Origin: Wandonia sp964447015
GTDB lineage: Bacteria; Bacteroidota; Bacteroidia; Flavobacteriales_D; Crocinitomicaceae
Direction of reading: 5' to 3'
DNA: 57,481 nt
Assembly: GCA_964447015.1 (NCBI GenBank)
Contig: CAYUQU010000014.1
Location: 1 to 57,481, forward strand
Shown here: piece by piece, positions 33,354 through 42,086 of the stretch
Layout: each line of letters opens with the position of its first letter
How positions within the stretch are numbered: the first letter of the stretch is position 1
Program-made: the position numbers and the translations under genes
The notes under the pieces: model-generated
What the model saw: the letters and a program-made list of their open reading frames with translations, nothing else
The model's database searches: none
What the model was told of the DNA's origin: nothing

Positions 33354-33950
33354 ATGAAAGTACCAATAACACTATACGCTGAAATGACCCCAAATCCTTC
33401 GACTATGAAGTTTGTGGCAAACAAGCATCTGTTGATTTCAGGAGAATCTGCGGAATTTTTAAATCAAGCGGAAGCAAAGGGCTACTCTCCACTTGCGGAA
33501 GAACTGTTTAACTTCCCTTTTGTAAAAGGTGTGTTTATCGCAGCAAACTTTGTTACTGTAACGAAAACAGAAACAATTTCTTGGGATTACATTACGATGG
33601 AGTTACGAGAATTTATCCGCAATTACATCGCTGACGGGAATGAATTGTTAATCAAAATGCCCGAACCTCGACAAGAAGAAGTTAAAGAAGATTCACCGTT
33701 GAAAAATATCGCCCCATCAGAATACGATGATGCTATCAAAGACCTTTTGGATGAATATGTTCGCCCTGCTGTCGAAGGTGACGGTGGAGCTATCGACTTT
33801 AAAGGATTTGAAGACGGGATTGTAACAGTAGTACTTAAAGGGTCATGCTCTGGCTGCCCAAGTTCTACAGCAACATTAAAAGGTGGAATTGAAAGCATTC
33901 TCAAACAACACCTTCCAGAAGTGAAAGAAGTTGTTGCTGAAAACGGTTGA
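33354..33950 (+). CDS. nfu: Nfu-type iron-sulfur cluster scaffold/carrier
   Basis: The protein has 198 aa. The N-terminal domain (about 1-90; ITLYAEMTPNPSTMKFVANKHLL) is the Nfu-N fold, and the C-terminal domain (about 115-195) is the NifU-like domain with the Fe-S site CSGCPSSTATLKGGIE (CxxC). It carries 4Fe-4S clusters to client enzymes in the cytoplasm. It is a single gene with its own promoter and a terminator. Confidence 0.94.
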   Translation: MKVPITLYAEMTPNPSTMKFVANKHLLISGESAEFLNQAEAKGYSPLAEELFNFPFVKGVFIAANFVTVTKTETISWDYITMELREFIRNYIADGNELLIKMPEPRQEEVKEDSPLKNIAPSEYDDAIKDLLDEYVRPAVEGDGGAIDFKGFEDGIVTVVLKGSCSGCPSSTATLKGGIESILKQHLPEVKEVVAENG

Positions 33951-33975
33951 TTTCCAAATAATTTAACATTTCACA

Positions 33976-34007
33976 AAGAGGGTTCTTGCAAAAGAATCCT
34001 CTTTTTT
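33976..34007 (+). terminator. Terminator of nfu with GCAA tetraloop
   Basis: AAGAGGGTTCTT pairs with AAGAATCCTCTT (one G-T pair) around a GCAA loop, followed by T. Confidence 0.9.
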
Positions 34008-34054
34008 ATGGAATAATTCTAAACCCCGCATCTTAATACCAAAACAAACAAGAT

Positions 34055-34768
34055 ATGAAAAAGTTAATAATGATTTTTGCGTTGTCGTTGGGAGTGATGG
34101 CAAGTGCACAAGAAAATTACGGTGAAATTGTAGGGAAAGTGTATGAATCTGATGGTGTAAGTCCTGCAATTGGCGCACGAGTTTGGGTGAATACAGGGAC
34201 TTCAATGCTAGGGTCTGTCGCTGATATAGATGGTCGTTATCGAATTTCAACTGTTCCATCGGGGACTTATGAAATAAACTTTGCCTATGTCGGTGACACA
34301 GTGAAAGTAGTCAATCAAATAGTAAAACCTGACTCATACTCTAACGTGAAAGACATCACATTTGAAGGTAAAATATTAAAATCAATTACAGTCTATTATA
34401 ACAATGAAGACGAAATAAAAATTGACAAAGGAAATGAATGGATGATTACAATGACAACTAAAGACCTCAAACACAACGTAAACATCCAAAGTCCAGTTGA
34501 CCTTATTGCCAATATGTCGTCAGATATTACAAAAAGTGATGATGGTGAACTTTATTTCCGCGGAGCTAGAAAAGGCGAAATGATTTTTATGCTAGACGGT
34601 GTAAAAACACAAGATATCTCAAAAGTTCCTGGAGTTGCAATAGGTGGTGTTACAGTATACACAGGTGGAATTCCAGCAAAATACGGCGACACCACTGGTG
34701 GAGTTGTCGTAATGGAAACGAAAAGTTATTTTGATTTGTACAGAGCTTGGCAAGCGTCACGACTTTAA
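34055..34768 (+). CDS. Plug-only TonB-receptor-like protein (no barrel)
   Basis: The protein has 237 aa with a signal peptide (MKKLIMIFALSLGVMASAQ). A carboxypeptidase-regulatory-like domain (about 22-105: GEIVGKVYESDGVSPAIGARVWV, then YRISTVPSGTYEINFAYVG) is followed by a TonB receptor plug (about 130-225: SPVDLIANMSSDITKSDDGELYFRGARKGEMIFMLDG, then GGVTVYTGGIPAKYGDTTGGVVVMETK). The barrel that should follow is absent: a clean stop comes at YRAWQASRL and no barrel-like frame appears in the 276 bp downstream. It may be a truncated receptor or a soluble periplasmic adaptor. It is monocistronic, with a -7 box not obvious. Confidence 0.8.
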   Translation: MKKLIMIFALSLGVMASAQENYGEIVGKVYESDGVSPAIGARVWVNTGTSMLGSVADIDGRYRISTVPSGTYEINFAYVGDTVKVVNQIVKPDSYSNVKDITFEGKILKSITVYYNNEDEIKIDKGNEWMITMTTKDLKHNVNIQSPVDLIANMSSDITKSDDGELYFRGARKGEMIFMLDGVKTQDISKVPGVAIGGVTVYTGGIPAKYGDTTGGVVVMETKSYFDLYRAWQASRL

Positions 34769-34881
34769 GTATAAAGTTTTTCAAAAAAACTATTTACTAA
34801 CCACTTTCATATAACACTGTTTGTAATGTATTTATTGAATAGAATACACGTTACGCAGAAATGGATAGTGTGGTGAATTTA

Positions 34882-34924
34882 AACACATAGGCACAATAGA
34901 ACGAATTCTATGTGTCTATGTGTT
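34882..34924. repeat. Long hairpin built from ACACATAG units
   Basis: Arms 34882-34901 and 34906-34924 pair almost fully (one G-T pair, one bulged base), around CGAA. Each arm holds tandem ACACATAG/CTATGTGT units, and a further AACACATAGG occurs at 34977-34986. No T tract follows. It looks like a REP- or MITE-type element in the gap after the plug-only gene. Confidence 0.6.
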
Positions 34925-35001
34925 ATAAAAAACTGAGATGCAACAAGCCCGCTGTGGAGTAATTTGCACAAAAAAAAACACATAGGTTTCACTAAGTAAA
35001 G

Positions 35002-35036
35002 CTTTGGCAGGAGTATATGCTCCTGCCGAAGTTTTT
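35002..35036 (+). terminator. Terminator in the gap before gldC
   Basis: CTTTGGCAGGAG pairs with CTCCTGCCGAAG (one T-G pair) around TATATG, followed by TTTTT on the plus strand. It is 234 bp past the plug-only gene and just before the end of the convergent gldC. Confidence 0.75.
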
Positions 35037-35044
35037 AGATTTTC

Positions 35045-35389
35045 TTATTCCGGCATAATATTCATTTTGTCTGCAAAGTGCAAACAATAATCCCTCAGAT
35101 CTTCCGTAATTGCTTGTTCACCTGTAGACTTCTCAAACGAATCTGCCATAGTGAGTAAAGTTTGGTGAAAAAACACTTTCATTTCTTCAACAGACATTTC
35201 GGTTGTCCACAAATCGATTTTCATCGTGTTTTTGGTACGCGGATCCCACAAAGCAAGCATCATCGCGCGCGCTTCTTCGTTGTTTACTTTTCCGTCTTCA
35301 GCACTCCAATGGATCTCTTGCGGCACATTGTTTTCGTTTAACCCTACTTCAATTGCTATCGTTGATTTCTTTTTTATTCCTGCACTCAT
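35045..35389 (-). CDS. gldC: Gliding motility protein GldC
   Basis: The protein has 114 aa, full length, with no signal peptide. Segments KKKSTIAIEVGLNENNVPQEIHW and ARAMMLALWDPRTKNTMKIDLWTTEM, then FFHQTLLTMADSFEKSTGE, are typical of GldC. In Flavobacterium johnsoniae GldC is not strictly required but improves gliding, and gldC is next to gldB as here. It lies 38 nt downstream of gldB on the same strand. The biochemical role is unknown. Confidence 0.93.
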   Translation of the reverse strand: MSAGIKKKSTIAIEVGLNENNVPQEIHWSAEDGKVNNEEARAMMLALWDPRTKNTMKIDLWTTEMSVEEMKVFFHQTLLTMADSFEKSTGEQAITEDLRDYCLHFADKMNIMPE

Positions 35390-35427
35390 TTCTTCAATTT
35401 CTTTTAAACTATATAATTTGTATTCGC

Positions 35428-36462
35428 TTAATCTATTTTATAAGATTTCAGAATCTTTTTGTAGTCCACATTAGCCAATTCTTCAATTGTTACATCCTTT
35501 TCAGAATCCATAAAATTCTTAACCATACGCCAACCCAAAAAGTGACCAAGGCGTGGTGGAGCTTTCTCGTCAATTGGCAAGCCTGGCGTAAATGGTCCAT
35601 CGCCAAAGATATTGCGCGCAATCTTATGGTCGCGCTTAAATAAGGTATTCTCCTCGACTAAGTATTTCCAAAATGCATTTTCATTCTCCATCGCCCAATC
35701 CATATCTTCGGGAGTGTAGCGGAGAATGATATCCTTATCTTTTCTGGGTAAGGTTGCTTCAACCACGTAATACAATTTCCCCCACTCTACTAACTGTTCA
35801 GCTATAGTCGTGTTGTCATCAATCTCAGAAAAATAGTGCGTTCCCAACCAACTCATCATCACATCACGAGAAAGAAACTTTCTTTCCATTTGATCTTTAA
35901 TGTATTGAAAGAACACTTGCTCAGGCAATTCTTTTATCAGTTCATTATCTCCACCTAAATAGCGTTCTAGACCTATTCCTATTTCCAACGGGGAAGAAAC
36001 CACACTATTTGAAAAAGCGGAATTATAGGTCACAAGATATTTAGGAAGAGTGCCATTTGGGAAATAATATTTTAGGTAATTCATTCCCTCATTAATTTCA
36101 TTCACTTCTTCCGAAAGATCTTCAAAATTTTCACTCAACTGCTTGTGCACCTTTATCATATAAGGGTCTTCAAGAAAAAGCAGTAAATTTTCATGCACAG
36201 TTGAGTCCTCCATTCTCCCCGCTTTCAGACAAACACCCAAGTAATATGCATACAAATCCGGAATAGTAACTTTGAGGTTTTCATGCACATATTTCATGTC
36301 TGATGCTGATTTAACGTCAGAAAATTCTTGCTCAACACGCAACATCTCTATGCTCACTGACTCATCAGGCACAGGAATTAACAACCTGTCGGAATCACAT
36401 GAATAAAAGATTATTGTAAAAAGCGAGAGTAATAAAATCCTGTAAAGCATATTGCATTTCAT
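35428..36462 (-). CDS. gldB: Gliding motility lipoprotein GldB
   Basis: The protein has 344 aa from the ATG at 36462; a TTG at 36471 and an ATG at 36450 are alternatives. The signal (MLYRILLLSLFTIIFYSC) has a lipobox, so it is a membrane lipoprotein. The conserved body includes RLLIPVPDESV, AFSNSVVSSPLEIGIGLERYLGGDN, and the C-terminal IDEKAPPRLGHFLGWRMVKNFM, as in GldB. GldB is needed for gliding and T9SS function in Flavobacterium. The pair gldB-gldC is divergent from the operon containing nadE. Confidence 0.93.
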   Translation of the reverse strand: MKCNMLYRILLLSLFTIIFYSCDSDRLLIPVPDESVSIEMLRVEQEFSDVKSASDMKYVHENLKVTIPDLYAYYLGVCLKAGRMEDSTVHENLLLFLEDPYMIKVHKQLSENFEDLSEEVNEINEGMNYLKYYFPNGTLPKYLVTYNSAFSNSVVSSPLEIGIGLERYLGGDNELIKELPEQVFFQYIKDQMERKFLSRDVMMSWLGTHYFSEIDDNTTIAEQLVEWGKLYYVVEATLPRKDKDIILRYTPEDMDWAMENENAFWKYLVEENTLFKRDHKIARNIFGDGPFTPGLPIDEKAPPRLGHFLGWRMVKNFMDSEKDVTIEELANVDYKKILKSYKID

Positions 36463-36645
36463 TTTGTACAAAACTAAATAATTTGAATGAGCTTGTTTTT
36501 AATCTTCACATATAATTGACAATATTTATAAATACACAAGCAAATGCAGTCATTTAAACTCAAAAAATCACTAATATTGTATTCTAATTAATTTGAAGTA
36601 ATTCAACTCATGTTTTTTAGTTACTTGAAGCTTAAAAATAAAGAA

Positions 36646-37464
36646 ATGAAAAAAATTTACACCTTAATTATAGCTGGAGCAATCGGTATATCAGGACTGT
36701 ATTCTCAAGAAGTTGAAGACAAAGTTGTGCAAGCAGGATTTGTGTTTAGCGGTGGTATGCTAATGACTCAATTTGGAACAGGGCAAGTCCAAAGTGATGG
36801 AATTGGTGGTTCATTTGGGGTTGGAATGGGTTTAAATTATAATTTCAAACCAAACATTGCGTTTTACACTGGCTTAGAATTCAATTTTGAAAGCTTTAAG
36901 TATTCTCCAACTGCAGGTAATCATTTCTATTACGATTACGACGACAAGGAAATCCTACTCAATAAAGATGACCATTCAACCGCGGAAGGTACTATGGAAG
37001 TATTAAGTAGGAAACAAAGCCCAATTACGCTCACAATTCCTACAATGTTGATTTTTAGAACAAACTTTATAGGATACTTTAGATATTATGGAAAGTTCGG
37101 TTTGAGAACTAGTTTTGTGGTTAATCAAACTGTAACTGATAAAGGACATAATCATGTTGCTGAAAACTTTCCTGCGGTTGAAAATGGAGCTGAACTAGAA
37201 AAAATGAAAGCTCCAAATGACTTACTTTTTGTTCGTCTTGCAGCAGGAATGGCATTAGGCTCTGAATGGAATTTTATTGGGTCAACTAGTTTAACTTTCG
37301 AGGCAGGATTCTATTATGCTTTCACTCCACTCTTTTCAGGAAATGGAAAGGATGATAGAAATAGTAGTTCTTTATATCAATACGATAGTGGTCCCACAAG
37401 AACTTATCGCTCTTTCAAAGCAAATCAAATGTTGCTTGAATTTAAAGTAGGCCTATTATTCTAA
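36646..37464 (+). CDS. PorT-like outer-membrane barrel protein
   Basis: The protein has 272 aa from the ATG at 36646 (MKKIYTLIIAGAIGISGLYSQ signal); the open frame starts 36 nt earlier. The body has repeated amphipathic strands (GGSFGVGMGLNYNFKPNIAFYTGLEFNFESF, and so on), the form of Bacteroidota outer-membrane beta-barrel proteins. The family role is unknown. It stops 7 nt before nadE, and the four genes to 41457 look like one operon divergent from gldB-gldC. Confidence 0.7.
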   Translation: MKKIYTLIIAGAIGISGLYSQEVEDKVVQAGFVFSGGMLMTQFGTGQVQSDGIGGSFGVGMGLNYNFKPNIAFYTGLEFNFESFKYSPTAGNHFYYDYDDKEILLNKDDHSTAEGTMEVLSRKQSPITLTIPTMLIFRTNFIGYFRYYGKFGLRTSFVVNQTVTDKGHNHVAENFPAVENGAELEKMKAPNDLLFVRLAAGMALGSEWNFIGSTSLTFEAGFYYAFTPLFSGNGKDDRNSSSLYQYDSGPTRTYRSFKANQMLLEFKVGLLF

Positions 37465-37471
37465 TTATACG

Positions 37472-38254
37472 TTGCTTTTGAATTATTCTGCTGTAGAGAC
37501 ACATATCGTAAATTGGCTTAAATCTTATTTAAACGATTCAGGACTTAAGGGTTTTATCATTGGGATCTCAGGTGGAATTGATTCAGCTGTTACATCAACC
37601 CTTTGTGCTAAAACAGGTGCTAAAATAATCTGTTTAAATATGCCCTTGCGCCAACACAAAGCGGATTACCTTAGAGCTCACAACCATATTGCTTCGCTCA
37701 AAGAACGTTTCAGTAATGTGGAATCCTTTGAGATTGAATTGACCGACACATTTACTTCATTTGAGAATTGTTTACCTTCTGATGTCGTAGCCGACAACCT
37801 CGCTATGGCTAATTCGCGCTCAAGACTGCGCATGATGACGCTTTATGCAGTAGGACAATCAAACAGTCTCCTTGTAGCTGGAACTGGAAATAAAGTCGAA
37901 GATTTTGGTGTCGGGTTTTTCACTAAATACGGTGATGGTGGAGTGGACATTTCTCCAATAGCTGACTTAATGAAAACGCAAATCTTCTCTCTAGGTAAGC
38001 ACTTAGGTGTGATTGAAGAAATATTGAATGCAAAACCTACTGACGGACTTTGGGAAGACGGGCGTAGCGATGAAGATCAAATTGGTGCTACTTACCCTGA
38101 ATTAGAATGGGCGATGGAATTTAAAGGAGATGAAAGTATCCTTTCTAGTCGCCAATTAGAGGTTTTACGCATTTTTAGACGCCTTAACAATATAAATAAA
38201 CACAAAATGGTAGAAATACCGGTGTGCAAAATCCCTGTACAATATACTAACTAA
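37472..38254 (+). CDS. nadE: NAD+ synthetase NadE (ammonia-dependent type)
   Basis: The protein has 260 aa. It amidates nicotinate adenine dinucleotide to NAD+. The PP-loop motif SGGIDSA is at about 33-39, with ARSRLRMMTLYA-type (NSRSRLRMMTLYAVGQ), GTGNKVEDFGVGFFTKYGDGGVDISPIADL. There is no glutaminase domain, so it uses ammonia or an external donor. There is no ATG in the first 50 codons: translation must begin at TTG 37472 or TTG 37478. It lies in the gldB-divergent operon, a neighbourhood kept with gldB/gldC in other flavobacteria as far as I recall. Confidence 0.93.
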   Translation: MLLNYSAVETHIVNWLKSYLNDSGLKGFIIGISGGIDSAVTSTLCAKTGAKIICLNMPLRQHKADYLRAHNHIASLKERFSNVESFEIELTDTFTSFENCLPSDVVADNLAMANSRSRLRMMTLYAVGQSNSLLVAGTGNKVEDFGVGFFTKYGDGGVDISPIADLMKTQIFSLGKHLGVIEEILNAKPTDGLWEDGRSDEDQIGATYPELEWAMEFKGDESILSSRQLEVLRIFRRLNNINKHKMVEIPVCKIPVQYTN

Positions 38255-38262
38255 GAATTTTC

Positions 38263-40530
38263 ATGAAAAAATTATTGAATACACTAATTCTTCTATTGTC
38301 ATTAACTGTCTATGCTCAAAATGACTATTTCACAAACTATAAAGTGCTTCAAGCAGAAGGTGAAATGCCTGATGATTTTGCGAAATTAACGTATGAAAAA
38401 GTCATTGACGAAAGTAGTGAACAAATAGAAGGTCTATCTAAAAAAGGAAGTCGCGAATTCATTAAAGGAATTCACTATGGTATAGATGAAATCCTAAAGT
38501 CTGGACGAGTTGTATACGGAGATCCTATTTCAAAATATGTAGAGAAAGTTGGAGCGAAAATAACGGCAAATCAGCCCGAATTAGCTAATATTCGTTTTTA
38601 TACCTTGCGTTCGAATGTGGTGAATGCGTTCTCTACTAAACAAGGAATTATTTTTGTCACAGAAGGACTTGTAGCTCAAGTTGCTAATGAAGCTCAATTG
38701 GCTTTCGTAATTGCACATGAGATTGCGCATTACATGGAAAACCACGTTATTCAAGGGTACAAAGAAAACATTGAGCTAGCTAAAAGCAGAACAAACCACG
38801 AAACTAAAATCAAGAACTTAAGTACTTATTCGAAAGAAAAAGAATACGAAGCAGATGGTGTGGGAGTTGAATTGTATCACAAAGCTGGATATTCTAAAAA
38901 AGAATTGATTGATGTTTACGATGTACTTACTTACTCTTATCTTCCATTTGATTTAAAAGCTATTCCTAACGATTATTGGAATTCAGAACATTTAGTTATC
39001 CCTGAAACTTTTTTTGCTGATGAAACTCCAATAATCTCAGTTGAAAAAGATTATGATGATTCAAAAAGTTCACACCCCAACATTAAATCGCGAAGCGAAC
39101 AAGTTGTCGATATTGTAGAAAGTATCAGCGGGTGGAAAGAAAATGATTTTTTAGTATCTGAAGAAGAATTTTACCTTGTTAGAAATATAGCACGTTTCGA
39201 GTCAATTCGAAATGATTTATTCAATTTCAGATACGGAGATGCGCTATACAGTATCTACCTATTGGAACAGGATTTCCCTAACAACATTTATTTAAATCGC
39301 ACTAAAGCTCAAGCTTGGGCAGGACTTTTGGCTTTTAAAATTGAAGGGCGTTATTCAAATATCACTGTTTCACCTTCTAAAGTTCAAGGAGATCCGCATA
39401 AATTGCACAACTTAATTAAGAAATTAAATAAGAAACAACTTATAACTGTGGCATTTCGCCAAATTGTAGATGTGAAAAATCAATTTCCAGAAGATGAAGA
39501 AATTGATGCCATTTATAAATATTCAATTGAGCAATTGGCAAAAGAAAGTCAATTTAAGCTTTCTGATTATTCTGAGCTGACATTCAAACAAGCTTATGAA
39601 GAATTTCAAAAAAGCTTAGAAGAACTGAATGATAAATTAGCCGATACAACTGCTGTAATTGAAGATGTAAAAGAAGAAAAAGAATTGTCGAAATACGAAA
39701 AGATAAAGCTAAATCAAACTGAAAAAACAACAGCTACAAGTGTTGACGACAAATTTAATGAAGAGGAATTTCACATCTATGCACTTTCTGATGTAGTGAA
39801 AAATGACTCTTTCAATAGTATTTACAATGAGATGAAAGCCAAATTGAAAAAAGAGAAAAGTAAAGAAGAAGAAATACAAAACCTTCCTTATTCTGAGCGT
39901 GCTAAGGTCAATAAACAAGAAAAAGAAGAAGCTTTGATGCTTGATGCGAGTGAAATCATTCTTCTTGAGCCTAGAGCGATGAAGGTGAAAGGCAATAACA
40001 TTGATGTTGAGAAATCTGAAAAACTTGAAATAGACCTGCGTGAAGTTGTCGAAAGATTTGATGGGAATAATAAAGTTAGCGTTTATAAAGTAGGCACATT
40101 GGAATACAAAGCACATGGAACTTACATGTACAATCAAAAAGCTGCTTTAATAAACACCTTGACGCACTTAATCGAGTTTGAGAATGTACAGTTATTTCCT
40201 GTTGATTATTCACTAAATAAGACCATTATAAATGACTTTGGAACAGGAAAAGTGGCATTTATTTTCATACAATCAATTACAAACACATTAAATGTCCCTA
40301 AAATTGTAGCATACAGTATATTTCCACCCGTTTGGATAGTTGCTGGACCAATTGCCTTCATGAAAGGATTCTACACCAATTTCGGCGTCGTTGTTTTTGA
40401 TATTGAAAAATATAAATTCAATGCTTTTTCATCGCAGAGCATTGCAGGAATAACAACTAAACTCGAAATGGAAGCTTTGCTTTACGATTTTCTGGTACAG
40501 ATTAACCAAAAGAAAACAAGCTCAAAATAA
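38263..40530 (+). CDS. Large M48-family metalloprotease
   Basis: The protein has 755 aa with a signal peptide (MKKLLNTLILLLSLTVYAQ). The protease domain occupies about 60-300; the zinc site HEIAH is at 152-156 and the third ligand is in KEYEADGVG (Glu196). Such domains cleave misfolded envelope proteins, as in BepA. After that come a helical, Glu/Lys-rich stretch (about 300-560) and a last region (about 570-755) that has no obvious homologue and ends with a hydrophobic segment (IVAYSIFPPVWIVAGPIAFMKG). The M48 core with such a long extension is unusual. It lies 8 nt after nadE in the operon. Confidence 0.85.
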   Translation: MKKLLNTLILLLSLTVYAQNDYFTNYKVLQAEGEMPDDFAKLTYEKVIDESSEQIEGLSKKGSREFIKGIHYGIDEILKSGRVVYGDPISKYVEKVGAKITANQPELANIRFYTLRSNVVNAFSTKQGIIFVTEGLVAQVANEAQLAFVIAHEIAHYMENHVIQGYKENIELAKSRTNHETKIKNLSTYSKEKEYEADGVGVELYHKAGYSKKELIDVYDVLTYSYLPFDLKAIPNDYWNSEHLVIPETFFADETPIISVEKDYDDSKSSHPNIKSRSEQVVDIVESISGWKENDFLVSEEEFYLVRNIARFESIRNDLFNFRYGDALYSIYLLEQDFPNNIYLNRTKAQAWAGLLAFKIEGRYSNITVSPSKVQGDPHKLHNLIKKLNKKQLITVAFRQIVDVKNQFPEDEEIDAIYKYSIEQLAKESQFKLSDYSELTFKQAYEEFQKSLEELNDKLADTTAVIEDVKEEKELSKYEKIKLNQTEKTTATSVDDKFNEEEFHIYALSDVVKNDSFNSIYNEMKAKLKKEKSKEEEIQNLPYSERAKVNKQEKEEALMLDASEIILLEPRAMKVKGNNIDVEKSEKLEIDLREVVERFDGNNKVSVYKVGTLEYKAHGTYMYNQKAALINTLTHLIEFENVQLFPVDYSLNKTIINDFGTGKVAFIFIQSITNTLNVPKIVAYSIFPPVWIVAGPIAFMKGFYTNFGVVVFDIEKYKFNAFSSQSIAGITTKLEMEALLYDFLVQINQKKTSSK

Positions 40531-40557
40531 TCTCTTAGCATCAGTAACATAAACGAC

Positions 40558-41457
40558 ATGAAAATTACATCTTACATATTTATAATTTTAATAACCGGTT
40601 TACTTTCATTCTCGGGATTCTCACAAAACACAGGTTTTATGGGAAAGAAAAATTTTATTACTATTGGCGCAGGCGGTGGAATTCGCTTGTTACCTCTTAT
40701 TTCTCCTGATGGAAATAACAACAGGACTTTTTACACTTATAAAAAGACTTCAGATAGGTTTGAAGAAAAAATGAATCTGTTGAAATGGAATTTAAATGCT
40801 AGTTATAAACGCCTTGTGAAGCGCAATGTAGCAGTTGGCATCATGTTCGACTATACTAAGTATCAAGTCTCACACTCTTATTCTCCTAGCAGCATGGTTT
40901 CGTATTTTGATCAATATGATGGTGATTATTATTACTATGAAGATCCCAGTTTACTTAGAACATCTCCTAATTTTCATGTTTTTAAATTTAAACCAACCAT
41001 TACGCTATCTCCTTCAAATTCATTGTTGCCAATGGGGATTAACCATACTTTGGGAATAGGTCCAACTCTGTTTGTAATGAACACTTCGCAACCTCAGTAC
41101 TTTCAAGCATACGAAGAAAATAGTATTACTGGTAATTTAGAAAGAGTTACAAAAAAAGTTGAAGCCCCAACTGACGAGTTTAGCAATAATTATTGGGGAA
41201 TTGAATTTTTATATTCTACAACCATCAACTACCCAATTTCTAAGTTTATGATGATCGAATTTGGTTATGACTTGAGAGTTGGCGCAGCCTTTCCTACTGA
41301 ATCTAAAAGATCGGATAAAGAAAGTATGTTTGATTTGACTACAAGTGAAGGTTTTATTAGCGAACATAATTACAATCACGATTATCATCCTTCGTTATTG
41401 CAAGAAAGTATAACAAGCATCCTTTCGTTTAGATTGGGGTTTGTGTTTGCTTTATAG
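40558..41457 (+). CDS. Predicted outer-membrane barrel protein, unknown function
   Basis: The protein has 299 aa with a signal peptide (cleavage near SFSGFSQ). The mature chain is rich in Tyr, Asn and Gly with regular amphipathic strands (NASYKRLVKRNVAVGIMFDYTKY, GINHTLGIGPTLFVM, MMIEFGYDLRVGAAF) and ends in SILSFRLGFVFAL, a typical barrel end. No family is recognised. It is the last gene in the barrel-nadE-M48 operon, 27 nt after the protease, and could be its partner or substrate. Confidence 0.7.
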   Translation: MKITSYIFIILITGLLSFSGFSQNTGFMGKKNFITIGAGGGIRLLPLISPDGNNNRTFYTYKKTSDRFEEKMNLLKWNLNASYKRLVKRNVAVGIMFDYTKYQVSHSYSPSSMVSYFDQYDGDYYYYEDPSLLRTSPNFHVFKFKPTITLSPSNSLLPMGINHTLGIGPTLFVMNTSQPQYFQAYEENSITGNLERVTKKVEAPTDEFSNNYWGIEFLYSTTINYPISKFMMIEFGYDLRVGAAFPTESKRSDKESMFDLTTSEGFISEHNYNHDYHPSLLQESITSILSFRLGFVFAL

Positions 41458-41501
41458 AGGATAGGAGCTAAAGGCTTTTCTTGTGATGTTATTAGCTGAT
41501 T

Positions 41502-41825
41502 CTATGCTTCAGGAGCTAAACGCAATACTATACCGTCAATTTCGTCATTGAGGTGAATTTGACATCCTAAACGCGAATTGTCTTTTACAAAAAAGGCTTG
41601 GTCTAGCATGTCCAGTTCGCTATCACTTTGCTCAGGTAATTCGGTATCTGACTCCAAGTAGCACTGACAAGTCGCACACATCGCCATTCCACCACAAGCA
41701 CCCTCCACAGGAAGTTCATACGCCTTGCAAAGCTCCATGACGTTCATGTTCATGTCTGTCGGTCCTTCCAACTCGTGTGAGATCCCTTCGCGGTCTATAA
41801 TAACTACCTTAATTGTATTGTCCAT
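41502..41825 (-). CDS. Adrenodoxin-type 2Fe-2S ferredoxin
   Basis: The protein has 107 aa. The four cluster cysteines are 44, 50, 53 and 88 (EGACGGMAMCATCQCYLE, then GCQIHL), the CX5CX2CXnC pattern of adrenodoxin/ISC ferredoxins. It carries one electron in the cytoplasm, perhaps for Fe-S assembly or an unidentified reductase pair. It is convergent with the barrel gene and preceded by a -7 box. Confidence 0.93.
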   Translation of the reverse strand: MDNTIKVVIIDREGISHELEGPTDMNMNVMELCKAYELPVEGACGGMAMCATCQCYLESDTELPEQSDSELDMLDQAFFVKDNSRLGCQIHLNDEIDGIVLRLAPEA

Positions 41826-41842
41826 TTCCGGATTATTTTTTG

Positions 41843-41850
41843 CAAAGGTA
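41843..41850 (-). promoter_or_regulatory. Putative -7 box of the ferredoxin gene
   Basis: On the minus strand TACCTTTG matches TAnnTTTG, 17 nt before the ATG at 41825. Confidence 0.6.
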
Positions 41851-42086
41851 ATTCTTCAATCAGAATAAAAGTGAGTTAATAGGAACAAATCACAGGATAG
41901 AAGTATTTGAATCAGCTTCTGATATTTAATAAGTCACTATTCACACTTTTCAGGTCGTATTATAAAGACAAAAGACTGAAAAATGGTGAAAAATTACAGA
42001 TTGAAATTTAAAAAGTCTATTGGCTTGAATCTTTTAGTCTAAAAATAAAATACGTTTCCCTAAAATAAAACATCAAGTATATCAAA

